NCBI GenBank assembly: GCA_033032865.1
Contig: JAWHQI010000170.1
Coordinates: 4,849,501-4,913,500 of the forward strand
Length of the DNA stretch: 64,000 bases
From: Dactylorhiza incarnata
Taxonomy: Eukaryota; Streptophyta; Magnoliopsida; Asparagales; Orchidaceae
Direction of reading: 5' to 3'
The notes below the pieces were generated by a model. The model saw nothing but the letters and a program-made list of their open reading frames with translations, made no database searches and had not been told where the DNA came from. The position numbers and the translations under genes are program-made. Positions 46,294 through 50,405 of this stretch are shown here, one piece after another. Positions within the stretch are counted from its first letter, which is position 1; the number at the start of each line of letters is the position of its first letter.

Positions 46294-46908
46294 GAGAGAT
46301 TTCTCGACTAGCGAGAACGTGAGAGGAAACGCGAGAAGGGGCGCAGCATCTATATGCACTGGCAAAGGAGGGAATCAACAGGCCGGGTGGTCCATGGGTA
46401 AAGTAGTTTAATGGGTCGATCATGTCATCCAGGTGTGGATGGGTTAGCGTTGAAGCACGTGTAATCTTGCTTGAGTTGTCACCATGTGATAGGGATCTGG
46501 ATAAATCAACTTACCAAATATAATCACCATCAACATCAGACATAAAATGACATTTCAGGAGATTTGTGGGTTCTAAATGGAGCCTATTCAAACTGTAAAA
46601 AAAAAGCAGCGTTTACATTTTCCGACACAATGGAGAAAAGGCGCTCAAACAAACGTAGCCTAATATTGAATTCAAACTTCATGAACCTCTCCAAGACTCC
46701 TTTAAAAAAAATCTGTTTTTTTTTTCCACCCATAAATTTGAACATGTTTTCGCTCTACACGCAATCAGACAAGCTGTTAGACAACAAATTGCTTATTGTG
46801 TTGCAGGCGTCTTCGGAGAAAGCTTCAATGGCAGTTGATGAGCCTGGCGTAATAAAGGTGGAGCATGAAAACCAGTTTGGTACAGGTTTGATGTATCCAA
46901 AGCCATAA
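6402..46908 (+). CDS. HDA19: Class I RPD3-type histone deacetylase, HDA19-like, seven exons over 40.5 kb
   Basis: This enzyme removes acetyl groups from histone lysines using a zinc ion. In plants HDA19 acts in the nucleus in corepressor complexes (SIN3-like and TOPLESS-type partners; family knowledge). Joining seven exons gives 512 codons, against 501 residues in the Arabidopsis protein. All six introns are GT-AG, and five fall between codons. Catalytic residues are present: the His pair in GGLHHAKK (147-148), zinc ligands D183 and H185 in [10 protein letters not shown]271 in [11 protein letters not shown], and Y310 in GGGGYTIRN. The tail (about 400-512) is acidic and divergent, with VKRE (442-445) and IKVE (495-498), which fit the SUMO-site pattern. 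One codon is missing just before the catalytic His pair (NHGHDIA, where Arabidopsis has one more residue). Exon 1 is GC-rich, later exons are not. Introns of 6.0, 18.8, 7.6, 0.12, 2.5 and 4.0 kb are packed with mobile elements, yet the frame is unbroken. Confidence 0.95.
7536..7800. mobile_element. SINE-like repeat segment
   Basis: The stretch starts with an (ACA)n run and continues with CCATATAGTCCCCAATCATT, GGGGGTATGGGAGGGGG and ACAGACCTAACCTTTGGCAC. The ACCTAACCTTTG phrase recurs about 60 bp later. This resembles tRNA-derived SINE families of plants, whose one end carries ACAACAACA and a GTGGGGTATGGG-like core. No clear target duplication was found, so limits are approximate. Confidence 0.45.
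8995..9636 (+). mobile_element. Non-autonomous hAT element, copy 1 (642 bp, intron 1)
   Basis: The ends are inverted repeats: CAAGCTTGTAGATGTCGG at the left and the complement of CAAGCTTGCAGATGTCGG at the right (one mismatch in 18). The element is flanked by an exact 8-bp target duplication, CTAGCCAC (8987-8994 and 9637-9644). An 8-bp duplication and ends beginning CA are typical of hAT transposons. The interior has many CCGACATGTCGG-type palindromes, three tandem GGCGGGTTAT units and AT-rich DNA, with no transposase, so it depends on an enzyme made elsewhere. A nearly identical inverted copy sits in intron 6 (44077-44719). Confidence 0.93.
11600..11705 (+). mobile_element. 5'-truncated SINE with perfect target duplication (intron 1)
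   Basis: The body contains GGTTTGCCTACATTTCACCC, TGTGGTGGGACCC, GCGGGGATGCCTTGTGCACC and a terminal T run, which match the 3' half of a widespread plant SINE of the Au type (family recognised from memory). It is bounded by an exact 19-bp direct repeat, TTTATATAATACTAGCAAT, at 11581-11599 and 11706-11724; three of those bases may belong to the T tail. No coding capacity. The tRNA-like 5' half is missing. Confidence 0.88.
12060..12601. repeat. GAA-rich tract inside an inverted-repeat segment
   Basis: From about 12181 to 12480 the plus strand is almost pure purine, built of GAAGAAGAAGAAGCCGTC-like units. Each unit reads as acidic runs ending in Ala-Val in one frame and lysine runs in another. 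The flanks are loosely inverted: CGTTTGCTTGGAAGG...GGAATTGG at the left and CCAATTCC...CCAAACCTACCAAAC at the right. This suggests a small DNA element carrying a repeat tract. The open frame at 12162-12374 is only low-complexity sequence and lies inside an intron. Confidence 0.6.
12945..13385 (+). CDS. HDA19: HDA19 exon 2 (codons 176-322)
   Basis: The exon follows ACTGCAG and ends WCYE before GTATTA. It encodes the catalytic core: DIDIHHGDG (zinc ligands D183 and H185), [22 protein letters not shown] (zinc ligand D271) and [12 protein letters not shown] (catalytic Y310). It is 147 codons with no stop or indel, and identity to the plant HDA19 family is high throughout. Confidence 0.96.
14425..17886 (+). 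mobile_element. Decayed Ty3/gypsy chromovirus, 5'-truncated
   Basis: The element starts abruptly inside the protease region (about 14425) and runs through RT, RNase H, integrase and chromodomain to a purine tract (GAAGGGGGAGGGA, about 17515) and a 3' LTR. No gag and no 5' LTR are visible upstream. The 3' LTR is read as 17529 (TGCTATGAA) to 17886 (CCCTACA), 358 bp; the limits rest on the purine tract and the TG...CA rule only. Within the LTR there is a perfect hairpin, GGGCTGAACC / GGTTCAGCCC (17603-17626), and a related imperfect one near 17660-17680. Confidence 0.88.
14430..17637 (+). pseudogene. Chromovirus pol pseudogene (PR-RT-RH-INT-chromodomain)
   Basis: Order of recognisable parts: protease C-terminus ([12 protein letters not shown], near 14465), RT from about 14867 with [19 protein letters not shown] and FFDDILIYS (near 15266-15290), RNase H with [13 protein letters not shown] (near 15885), integrase zinc finger with CEICQRQK (near 16375), integrase core with [10 protein letters not shown] and [12 protein letters not shown], and a chromodomain ([16 protein letters not shown], near 17405). 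Damage: in-frame stops near 14720, 15944, 16145 and 16444, a frameshift after the RT motif (about 15290), another near 15715, and another near 16660. The product cannot be made as one polyprotein. Confidence 0.88.
18370..18806. mobile_element. MITE-like segment with AAGGCGC motifs
   Basis: The left side carries ACTAAAGGCTCAAGGCACAC and CTTAGAGCCTAGGCGCAAGC; the right side carries AAGGCGCAAACCTCTAAGCC, GCGAGCCTTGAGACTTAGGC and GTGCCTTT. Roughly inverted ends rich in GGCGC motifs around an AT-rich middle resemble a common type of plant non-autonomous hAT element. I did not find an exact target duplication. Confidence 0.4.
18880..19321 (-). repeat. Degenerate ~100-bp repeats ending at a gypsy LTR border
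   Basis: Four diverged copies of a phrase like GTACATGATGTGTACTCAAG followed by GCGTGTAAT and TTTGAA occur near 18892, 18995, 19108 and 19190. Each has a near-palindromic centre (GTACATGATGTGTAC, GTATACATCATGTAC). The stretch ends on the minus strand with TGTAGCACCCTG, directly after a purine-rich GGGAGTAT. That is the usual start of the 3' LTR of Tekay/Del-type gypsy elements, so the repeats probably lie in that LTR. Its far end was not placed. Confidence 0.5.
19585..21460 (-). pseudogene. Gypsy pol pseudogene, RT end to integrase C-terminus
   Basis: The integrase core is visible at 20043-20300 ([13 protein letters not shown], then [11 protein letters not shown]), with the second catalytic Asp in SDHDGKF. 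The C-terminal segment at 19585-19776 reads [13 protein letters not shown], corresponding to the usual KLSPRYIGPFEI phrase. At 21380-21460 the RT active-site phrase [11 protein letters not shown] survives. Stops and frameshifts separate all of these; the RNase H region (about 20500-21300) is too eroded to quote. Confidence 0.75.
21461..22719. mobile_element. Non-autonomous hAT element, 1,259 bp, inserted in gypsy RT
   Basis: The ends are TAAAGCTGTCAC at the left and the complement of TAGAGTTGTCAC at the right (10 of 12 match). An exact 8-bp target duplication, TCCAAGAC, flanks the element (21453-21460 and 22720-22727). Both subterminal zones are crowded with AACCGGAACCG / CCGAACCG motifs, as seen in hAT elements that bind transposase at subterminal repeats. 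The AT-rich interior encodes nothing recognisable. The flanking gypsy RT is continuous across the site if one target copy and the element are ignored. Confidence 0.9.
22720..23700 (-). pseudogene. Gypsy protease-RT pseudogene, 5' part
   Basis: The minus strand near 23430-23490 reads [16 protein letters not shown] (protease C-terminal motif). Near 22960-23080 it reads [20 protein letters not shown] followed by RELE (start of RT). Near 22850-22900 DLK-GYYQLKI survives, and near 22740 FMDLI. Several stops are present. It belongs to the same copy as the sequence left of the hAT insertion. Confidence 0.75.
23818..25194 (-). repeat. 3' LTR of the Sirevirus-like element
   Basis: The LTR runs from TGTTGGATC to GTCCAACA on the plus strand. 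It includes GGATATGGCCTC repeats near 24260-24310 and a 19-bp tandem unit (CTAGCGCCTGCGGTAGTGG) in about four copies near 24712-24776. The other LTR has about two copies, which accounts for most of the length difference. Confidence 0.95.
27420..28430 (-). CDS. Gag-like protein of the Sirevirus-like element (336 aa)
   Basis: The frame is open for 336 codons and starts 49 bases inside the primer binding site, the normal gag position. Residues about 20-115 resemble the Copia gag head (FEGKNYNGW, then a Trp-rich stretch to [12 protein letters not shown]). Residues about 118-170 contain an acidic module twice ([15 protein letters not shown] and [15 protein letters not shown]). Residues about 195-330 are rich in Lys, Glu and Leu and look like coiled coil. 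No CCHC zinc knuckle is present, which is unusual for gag and fits a non-autonomous element. The protein would form virus-like particles in trans with an autonomous relative (inference). An antisense open frame at 27628-28071 is its shadow. Confidence 0.85.
   Translation of the reverse strand: MASHYLASTCKENFLINEKSLAPPLFEGKNYNGWKTLMEKFLKSLDIEVWNITIKIPPSILNKNEIFLNAKSMNSLYCTLDQNIFKLIYTLPTAYEVWKFLENTYNLPSTDDEQEEFLMDQREEIDKDSLLEDDKSKSEIDEEFLMDSREEIDEDSCLEEEKYNVTMLDSFVGNTSSKREDGNHSNVRKSKTSLFVTNSISKSRMLKFAKRKILKLKIVNSKLRLENKSLKANDKVETNIDVLNSISCSLVTIPTPCFDCNLFKEKFKEIEKGLLISKRHNEKLIVENDTLTYNLIQLKSFVEKFQMSCNEFHHKILNNKDKLTYKIISKKTIFTH
28466..28477 (-). promoter_or_regulatory. Primer binding site (initiator Met tRNA)
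   Basis: The minus strand reads TGGTATCAGAGG, two bases beyond the LTR end. It is the standard plant Copia primer site for initiator Met tRNA, with the last base changed. It fixes the element's orientation. Confidence 0.93.
28480..29810 (-). repeat. 5' LTR of the Sirevirus-like element
   Basis: This is a near-identical direct repeat of 23818-25194. Differences seen by eye include a run of 13 G at 28508-28520 where the other LTR has six G, fewer copies of the 19-bp unit near 29370-29410, and scattered substitutions. Confidence 0.95.
30798..31130 (-). pseudogene. rrn23: Nuclear plastid DNA fragment: 5' part of 23S rRNA (rrn23)
   Basis: The reverse complement matches the 5' third of plastid 23S rRNA as I know it: CCACTGCTTGGGAGCTCGCG, GCATGGGG-type phrases, CTGGACTCTCGCCATCTAGG, CGCCTAGCAGCACGACGCTT and TTTCCTCTGGCTCTTTCAG. 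It is not a working gene. Relative to the plastid gene it has short internal deletions near 30833 (a hairpin arm), 30872, 30897 and 31117, plus transitions. It lies in intron 2 of HDA19, so it is a plastid-to-nucleus transfer (NUPT). Open frames across it are meaningless. Confidence 0.9.
32151..32381 (+). CDS. HDA19: HDA19 exon 3 (codons 323-399)
   Basis: The exon begins [14 protein letters not shown] after TTTGAGCAG and ends PPDTEFPE before GTATAT; it is exactly 77 codons. It holds the end of the deacetylase domain, including [20 protein letters not shown], the conserved C-terminal part of the fold. A chance continuation in frame past the donor site (to 32450) does not match the family. Confidence 0.95.
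32560..33450 (+). mobile_element. Possible LTR fragment plus C-rich internal region
   Basis: About 32,580-32,780 carries phrases such as GGATCGATTTTCCATATTTT, TTTTGAGAGTTAGGTTAAAT and CCCCCTCTATATTATG. These recur in inverted orientation, more diverged, at 54,590-54,790. The next 650 bp is pyrimidine-rich, as expected for the leader region of a non-autonomous LTR element. No primer site or target duplication was found. Open frames in 32.79-33.45 kb are present in several frames and are low-complexity. Confidence 0.35.
33730..34154 (-). repeat. Left LTR of short element 1
   Basis: 425 bp, from TGTTACGATTATCC to CGTAATA. It carries a TAATTAATATTAATTAAAT-rich centre and a TATA hairpin near 33,868-33,895. 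Confidence 0.75.
35269..35630 (-). repeat. Right LTR of short element 1, truncated
   Basis: About 362 bp, close copy of 33730 onward, ending GGCGGCTTCCA where unrelated sequence (ATCGGATTATG) begins. Confidence 0.75.
35859..35887. repeat. (AT)n microsatellite
   Basis: An uninterrupted AT dinucleotide run of about 29 bp in HDA19 intron 3. A related run is at about 42,282-42,300. Confidence 0.95.
36327..36401 (+). mobile_element. 5'-truncated SINE, second copy (intron 3)
   Basis: GGTTTGCCTACATTTCACCC, TGTGGTGGGAC, GCGGGGATGCTTTGTGCACC and GGTCTGCCC match the SINE at 11600-11705. A probable short duplication, TTTTTTGA, lies at both edges (36319-36326 and 36402-36409), partly confounded with the T tail. 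It starts at nearly the same internal position of the family as the first copy and has the same orientation. Confidence 0.75.
38041..38290. repeat. Diverged 144-bp tandem duplication
   Basis: TATCCAACAATGAGTAGTAT at 38041 recurs as TATCCAACAATGAGTAACAT at 38185, followed in both by CATACTC, GGTCGT and AAATCATTC phrases. The copies differ by substitutions and small indels. The stretch is otherwise AT-rich and non-coding. Confidence 0.75.
38385..38560. repeat. GAGCTC/CTCGAG-rich patch
   Basis: About a dozen overlapping GAGCTC, GCTCGAG and TCGAGCTCG motifs occur within 175 bp. Dense palindromic subterminal motifs like these are common in hAT-type elements, but I could not place ends or a target duplication. 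Confidence 0.6.
38688..38700 (+). promoter_or_regulatory. Possible retrotransposon primer binding site
   Basis: TGGTATCAAAGTA followed by GGTC is close to the initiator-Met primer site TGGTATCAGAGC. It comes after sequence ending GTCTTCA, compatible with an LTR end. The following ORF-containing stretch (38.78-39.17 kb) has no recognised gag. It is a weak sign of an old Copia remnant. Confidence 0.35.
39963..40054 (+). CDS. HDA19: HDA19 exon 4 (acidic linker)
   Basis: The exon starts [16 protein letters not shown] after GGTTTACAG and ends ...DETP plus two bases (CG) before GTGCTG. It encodes the acidic segment that follows the deacetylase domain; the family equivalent is a run such as DEDQEDGDKRWDPDSDMDVD. 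Its donor leaves two bases, completed by the first base of exon 5 to give Arg. Confidence 0.88.
40175..40247 (+). CDS. HDA19: HDA19 exon 5
   Basis: A 73-bp exon after TTGTTGCAG. It contains VKVKREN, matching the conserved SRVKRE phrase of HDA19, and ends NDSNDQ before GTAACT. The intron in front is only 120 bp (40055-40174). The VKRE motif (residues 442-445) fits a SUMO site (inference). Confidence 0.87.
40248..42749 (+). other. HDA19 intron 5 (2,502 bp)
   Basis: Begins GTAACT and ends TGTTTCAG. It is AT-rich and without recognised coding sequence. An (AT)n/TATA run lies near 42,282-42,300. At 42,540-42,640 GGAATTGG motifs suggest the edge of a small DNA element. Chance open frames at 40.73-41.10 kb and 42.35-42.54 kb show no domain. 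Confidence 0.75.
42750..42824 (+). CDS. HDA19: HDA19 exon 6
   Basis: A 75-bp, 25-codon exon ([20 protein letters not shown], then LPLMK) between TGTTTCAG and GTGATT. It matches the family's weakly conserved GLK-containing tail only loosely. Its splice sites and exact multiple-of-three length support it. Confidence 0.78.
43600..45000 (+). repeat. Direct repeat A (LTR-like), interrupted by a hAT element
   Basis: Shared phrases with copy B include GATGAGGAACCCTGGGAAAA, CGAGGTTAAGTGG, GATGATCGACATAATC, GGAGGGAATCAA, TGTGGATGGGTTAGCG and GATAAATCAACTTACCAAAT. The repeat starts near TGATGTCAGACCTGAG and ends near ATCATCATCA, compatible with LTR ends (TGATG...CATCA). 44077-44719 is a later insertion. 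Confidence 0.6.
44077..44719 (-). mobile_element. Non-autonomous hAT element, copy 2 (643 bp, intron 6)
   Basis: Almost the exact reverse complement of 8995-9636, with ends CAAGCTTGCAGATGTC and the complement of CAAGCTTGTAGATGTC. An exact 8-bp target duplication, GACCCGAG, flanks it (44069-44076 and 44720-44727). By eye the two copies differ at few positions and one or two single-base indels. It has no transposase. It sits in repeat A, so it came after that repeat pair formed. Confidence 0.93.
45191..45242. repeat. Poly-G run of 52
   Basis: An uninterrupted run of 52 G on the transcribed (plus) strand, between GTTCTGAATC and ATGAAATGACC. It lies between the two direct repeats. It could be a true (G)n microsatellite or a sequencing artefact. 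Confidence 0.85.
45248..45651 (+). other. Two overlapping open frames between the direct repeats
   Basis: Frame 1 (45248-45466) reads [13 protein letters not shown] and ends LEQWRKMTV. Frame 2 (45445-45651) begins [12 protein letters not shown] and ends [10 protein letters not shown]. Both have balanced amino acid composition and could be a broken piece of one former reading frame, perhaps gag of an old LTR element bounded by the direct repeats. I recognise no domain. Confidence 0.3.
45848..46535 (+). repeat. Direct repeat B (LTR-like)
   Basis: Diverged copy of repeat A, in the same orientation, beginning TGATGTCAACCTGAGTC and ending near ATCACCATCAACATCA. It contains the 36-G run where repeat A has GTATCGAGG. 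It is 150 bp shorter than A once the hAT element is removed. Confidence 0.6.
46257..46292. repeat. Poly-G run of 36
   Basis: 36 consecutive G between GAAAGGTC and AGAGAGAT within repeat B. Repeat A has only a short G stretch at the same place. Confidence 0.85.
46807..46908 (+). CDS. HDA19: HDA19 exon 7 with stop codon
   Basis: The exon follows GTGTTGCAG, encodes [14 protein letters not shown] then [13 protein letters not shown] and ends LMYPKP before TAA. The [12 protein letters not shown]...KVE pattern is the usual HDA19 C-terminus in eudicots (family knowledge). IKVE (495-498) fits a SUMO-site pattern. Confidence 0.9.
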   Translation, partial: ASSEKASMAVDEPGVIKVEHENQFGTGLMYPKP

Positions 46909-47060
46909 GGTTGCTTCACATGTGTATATATATTTATATATTTATATTTATAATCTTAAGAGGGATGTATTTATGTGCATCCACATCTAATTTGATGACA
47001 TTTTCTGTCATGAGAAAGTAGAAGATTTATTAGTCTGTATTTATGTGCATCCACATCTTA
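46909..47060 (+). other. HDA19 3' UTR region with a 23-bp direct repeat
   Basis: An AT-rich stretch after the stop. The 23-bp phrase starting TGTATTTATGTGCATCCACA occurs at 46966-46988 and again at 47036-47058, and CTTAAGAGG occurs close to each copy. No clear AATAAA signal; the polyadenylation site is not fixed. Confidence 0.5.
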
Positions 47061-47205
47061 AGAGGAAATGTTGTTTATGGAATTACAAACTAAATTGATC
47101 ACTCCTGGTTCAATTGATGCTGTTTTTGCTAAATTAATGCCCTCTCAGAGAAATATTGGATCTTTTTTGTTATTTGTATTCTAGATTCGTTACAAAGGGT
47201 AAAAT

Positions 47206-47473
47206 GTAATGTACCATTTTCAATGTAGAGTTATTATAAGTGATAAAATTGGAATATCATAAAATAATTTGGCATATTTGATCCGTCTTCATCTATATTT
47301 CTAAAAGAAAAGGTCACGCCTTTCAATGTAGAGTCATTACAAAGGGTAAAATTACAACAACACTCAAGCCTTTATCCCACCATAGTGGGGTTGGCTATAT
47401 GGATCTTTTGTCGCCATTGCGCCTTATCTTTATACGAAGGGTAAAATTGAATATCATAAAATAATAATTTGGT
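47206..47473. repeat. Tandem duplication, one copy carrying a SINE
   Basis: TTCAATGTAGAGTTATTATA...GGAATATCATAAAATAATTTGG (47206-47275) is repeated at 47322-47473, where the second copy is split by the SINE at 47354-47436. The first copy preserves the form of the site before insertion. Confidence 0.8.
47354..47436 (-). mobile_element. Short SINE fragment with 12-bp target duplication
   Basis: The body reads ACAACAACACTCAAGCCTTT, CCCACCATAGTGGGGTTGGC, TATATGGATC, a very common plant SINE-type end. AAGGGTAAAATT is duplicated exactly on both sides (47342-47353 and 47437-47448). The ACAACAAC end points to the 3' tail lying at the left, so orientation is minus. Confidence 0.8.
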
Positions 47474-48551
47474 TGATTTTATCATTTTTCATCCACATTT
47501 CTAACGGAATGGACATTTTTGTAAATTATGGAAACTTAAGGGGATATAAATATAATTTTGAAAGATATAGGGTGCGAACTGTAATTATGTAAACTCCCAG
47601 GGGAGGTCCCGGTGACTAACCCTATTTGTATGTATAAAAATTCAATGAAAAAACAATAACCCCAATAGTGTTATCATTTGCACTTGGCGGCACGGCGGTG
47701 GCGCTCATGAATGCGGTGGTTATGAACCGTCCAACCTCATCTAAGGAACTTCATCAAACTCACAGGACCACAAACGCACGGAGCCGTCATCTTGAAGCGA
47801 GGTGTATTTTTTATTCCATGTACTTATTTTATTCTTTTTAGCACGTGCAAGGAAAATAGATGAAATAAGTTCAATTACATTTACGAAATATATTATTTTA
47901 TTCCCCGATGACTCTATTTTTGCTACCTTGTTGCGACATGTTTCACCTTTTTACTCTTTTCTAATATTTCTTTATAATTACTAAAGGGATAAATGTCATG
48001 CAAGTATTTGTGAACATGAAATAAATTATTATATATATATATATATAATAATATTCTATAGTATACACTTGCAATACGTACATGAGAGAGAATTTCTATT
48101 TAACACAAACCTTTTCTGAAGGTTTAGCATAATTATTAGCATTTTAGCATTCATCAAAGGAAGTGATGCATCACTAGTTCAGGATTATTTGCTGCTCTCT
48201 GTGGTGAGCAGCCGTCATCTCCAGAGAAGGATCACCCCAGATTGCCGCATTTTAGAAGATCGCACTTACAGCAACACGAGTATGCCATCGAGGTAGATTG
48301 CGCGGTGCTTCATCACACGAAAACGAAGCAAAAAAAAATACAATACATATATTCATCTCAATCATACACTTAATACCACAAACTACACAATAAAGCTCGC
48401 AGATGCGGCTATTATTTCAGCATAAAGGCTCACCTCTACGCTGGTTCAGCAAGTACACAATAGCGCCAGGCCCTAAACCTTTGGCATACCTGAGCTCTTG
48501 CTCTGCTGATATCTTGCTCGATCTGGAGTTGGTTCTGCTTCAAGACGTATT
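47449..48551. other. Intergenic space between convergent genes
   Basis: AT-rich DNA between the HDA19 3' end and the ENOD93-like stop codon. It holds a TA microsatellite near 48,030 and no recognised gene. The part nearest 48,450-48,551 is probably 3' UTR of the ENOD93-like gene. Confidence 0.6.
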
Positions 48552-48640
48552 CTAGTTCTTTCCGTACTTGCCGATCGTGTTTCCCCTCGCATTTTCTAGG
48601 ATCGTTTTGTCAGCCGTGATGAAGAACGCGGCAATAGCAG
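48552..48640 (-). CDS. ENOD93: ENOD93-like protein, last exon
   Basis: After CTGTTCAG on the minus strand the exon reads AAIAAFFITADKTILENARG (first residue split across the junction), then NTIGKYGKN and TAG. FFITADKTILENAR is the signature C-terminus of the early nodulin 93 family: a hydrophobic segment followed by ADKTIL. A second frame on the same strand, running on toward 48,480 (RKELEYVLKQNQLQIEQD), overlaps it and is probably fortuitous or 3' UTR. Confidence 0.85.
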
Positions 48641-50405
48641 CTGAACAGTGAAACAATTGCTTCAGTTCACAGATATTATATGCTAGCAAAACACTCACTG
48701 ACTACTTCAACCAAACAAAGTACTTCAACACACTTTTGTAAGTGAGGTCCCAATTATTTCCTAACACTCAATAAACTAGCTATGTATTTGAGTAACAATC
48801 TCATTATATTTTCGTTCCATGTCGTCGTAGTGGGCTCCTTTTCTGTGCTAGCCTCGCCAATTTCGCTGTTAATTTGTTTCATCTTCCTCTAAGGCTCCGT
48901 TTGTTTGAGTGTTTTTTTTCTCCATTACGTTTTCTAGAAAACAAAAACATTGTTTTTAGCCAATTCAAATAGGCTCCATTTGGCACCACAAAACGTTATT
49001 TTTTTTTAACGGATGAGCTTCATTCAAGAATATTATTTATCTTCATCTCCAACCGCTAGCTCCATCTCCAACTTCCACCACCCACCCAACTAGACCCTAA
49101 GCAGCAGCAACTCCACGTTTGTTGACGACTCAAGCTATAATTGATGCACCGTCTCGTCCGGGCGACACCTTCTCATCCCGTCTTCGTCTCTTCGTCTTCC
49201 ACGTCGACAACGGACTCCTTCCCTACGTAGTAGACAACCCCTACCAGCCTTCCGTAGGCGCAATTCCCTCTTTCCAACAATAAAGTTACTTCCCGACAAG
49301 ATTTTGCCAATTTTTTCAACCTTAGAAAATCAAAATCTTCATTTTTTATGTTGAATGGGTAAAGCATTAGTCGTCCACGCAACTCACTGCCCGGGATATT
49401 AGTTTTCATCATTTTACCACTATTACTTCATTATCTCTTGATGAGAAAAACTATCTCGTGTGGTCGAGATCTATCTTGGTTGCTCCGCATAACATATTTT
49501 AATGGTTATTAACGGCTTAATTATGGAACTACCACATGCGGACTAGCGATATTGTGAAGTGCCAAATCAAGAATTCCATCATTACAACAGGATTCCTTGC
49601 GACAATGAAGGAACTGTCCATGCGATTTGGAACGGGCACAGGCCATTCCCATTCATTCTTGTTAAGAGAATACAACCAAGATTTTTTAGCTTTGATATTG
49701 TATCTTTCGATGAGACAAAGGGGTCGGTCTGTATCACAATCCTATTCCGAGCATTTGAAGATTTGTTGGAGCACGATTATCTTGACCCAATATTATCGTG
49801 AAATGTAGTCGAAATGCAAAGTTTTTCGGATTCGAGGTGAATGAAACTGAGTATTCGAGTGCCGCATGAGTTGGATGGAGAATATGATTTTATCATTGTT
49901 AAGATTTTTGATTGCACTCTTGATTCCTCCACCTCCTGTAGTACATTCTAGTTCTTTAGTAATCAGCTCAACATGCAATCAATATGAAGGGGATTGCTAA
50001 CAACATTTTCGTTCTTAAATAATCAGATCAACATGGAGAATACTCATTGAAGGGGATTGCTAATTACCAACCAAACTGCATGACATTAAAATAAAGATCA
50101 GAATGTTTTACCTCCTGATATGATTAGCGCCTGGGCGGTATAATTCAAGTTTGCTTTAGCCCAAGGAAGAACACGGCAACCAACCAACTGCGACGAAAAG
50201 CTTATCGTTTATCAATGAAAAAGGAAGGGATTAAGATTAGCATTATAGTGAAAACATAAAACATGGTCTTCAAATGCACTAGTACTCTTCATTAAACCAT
50301 GTTTATATTATTAAGTATTGAAGAGAAGGTTGTGTTAACAAACCGTGGGCACTGCAACTACGGAGCCTGCAATAATGGCTGTTATGAATCCTCTCTGAAC
50401 TGCCT
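48552..50405 (-). CDS. ENOD93: ENOD93-like membrane protein gene, partial (three exons)
   Basis: Three minus-strand exons, 50344-50405, 50112-50187 and 48552-48640, join through GT-AG introns of 156 and 1,471 bp with frame kept. The product reads (E)AVQRGFITAIIAGSVVAV, PTLVGCRVLPWAKANLNYTA, QALIISGAAIAAFFITADKT and on to NTIGKYGKN. The LPWAKANLNYTAQALIIS and FFITADKTIL phrases identify the early nodulin 93 family: small proteins with two hydrophobic segments. Recent work, as I recall it, links the family to cytochrome c oxidase in mitochondria. The N-terminal exon, expected to end in a CSxEG-like phrase, was not found in the next 1.5 kb upstream, so the gene is either split by a long first intron or broken. 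It is convergent with HDA19, whose coding sequence ends 1.64 kb away. Confidence 0.82.
49425..49560 (+). pseudogene. Possible Copia gag fragment in ENOD93-like intron
   Basis: The plus strand encodes LSLDEKNYLVWSRSILVAPH, which resembles the Copia gag motif L(x)GxNYLxWSRS, then runs into a stop and TGCCAAATC phrases. It lies within the 1.47-kb intron of the ENOD93-like gene. No LTR or other domain supports it, so it is a low-confidence remnant. Other open frames nearby (49.54-49.81 kb) are not recognised. Confidence 0.4.
50112..50187 (-). CDS. ENOD93: ENOD93-like protein, middle exon
   Basis: After GTCGCAG the exon reads LVGCRVLPWAKANLNYTAQA and LIISG, with one base left over before GTAAAA. 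This is the most conserved part of the family. Confidence 0.87.
50344..50405 (-). CDS. ENOD93: ENOD93-like protein, upstream exon
   Basis: After TTATTTCAG the exon supplies two bases completing a Glu-like codon, then AVQRGFITAIIAGSVVAVPT before GTTTGT. The segment corresponds to the first hydrophobic stretch in ENOD93 proteins. A 119-codon open frame spans this exon and its upstream intron, but its N-terminal part does not match the family. Confidence 0.82.

Larger units (their letters stand above)
42825..46806 (+). other. HDA19 intron 6 (3,982 bp)
   Basis: Begins GTGATT and ends GTGTTGCAG. It contains two diverged direct repeats (about 43.60-45.00 and 45.85-46.53 kb), a hAT element inside the first, and G runs of 52 and 36. 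43,093-43,140 (GGGCTTGTTTGGGTGAGTGG) looks like a MITE edge. 43,200-43,330 holds a local duplication of a GGTGACCCTACTTAGGATGG phrase. Confidence 0.8.

Noticed and set aside
6402..46908. HDA19 as a processed or dead pseudogene
   Set aside because: Introns are present, all splice sites are canonical, and the frame and active-site residues are intact.
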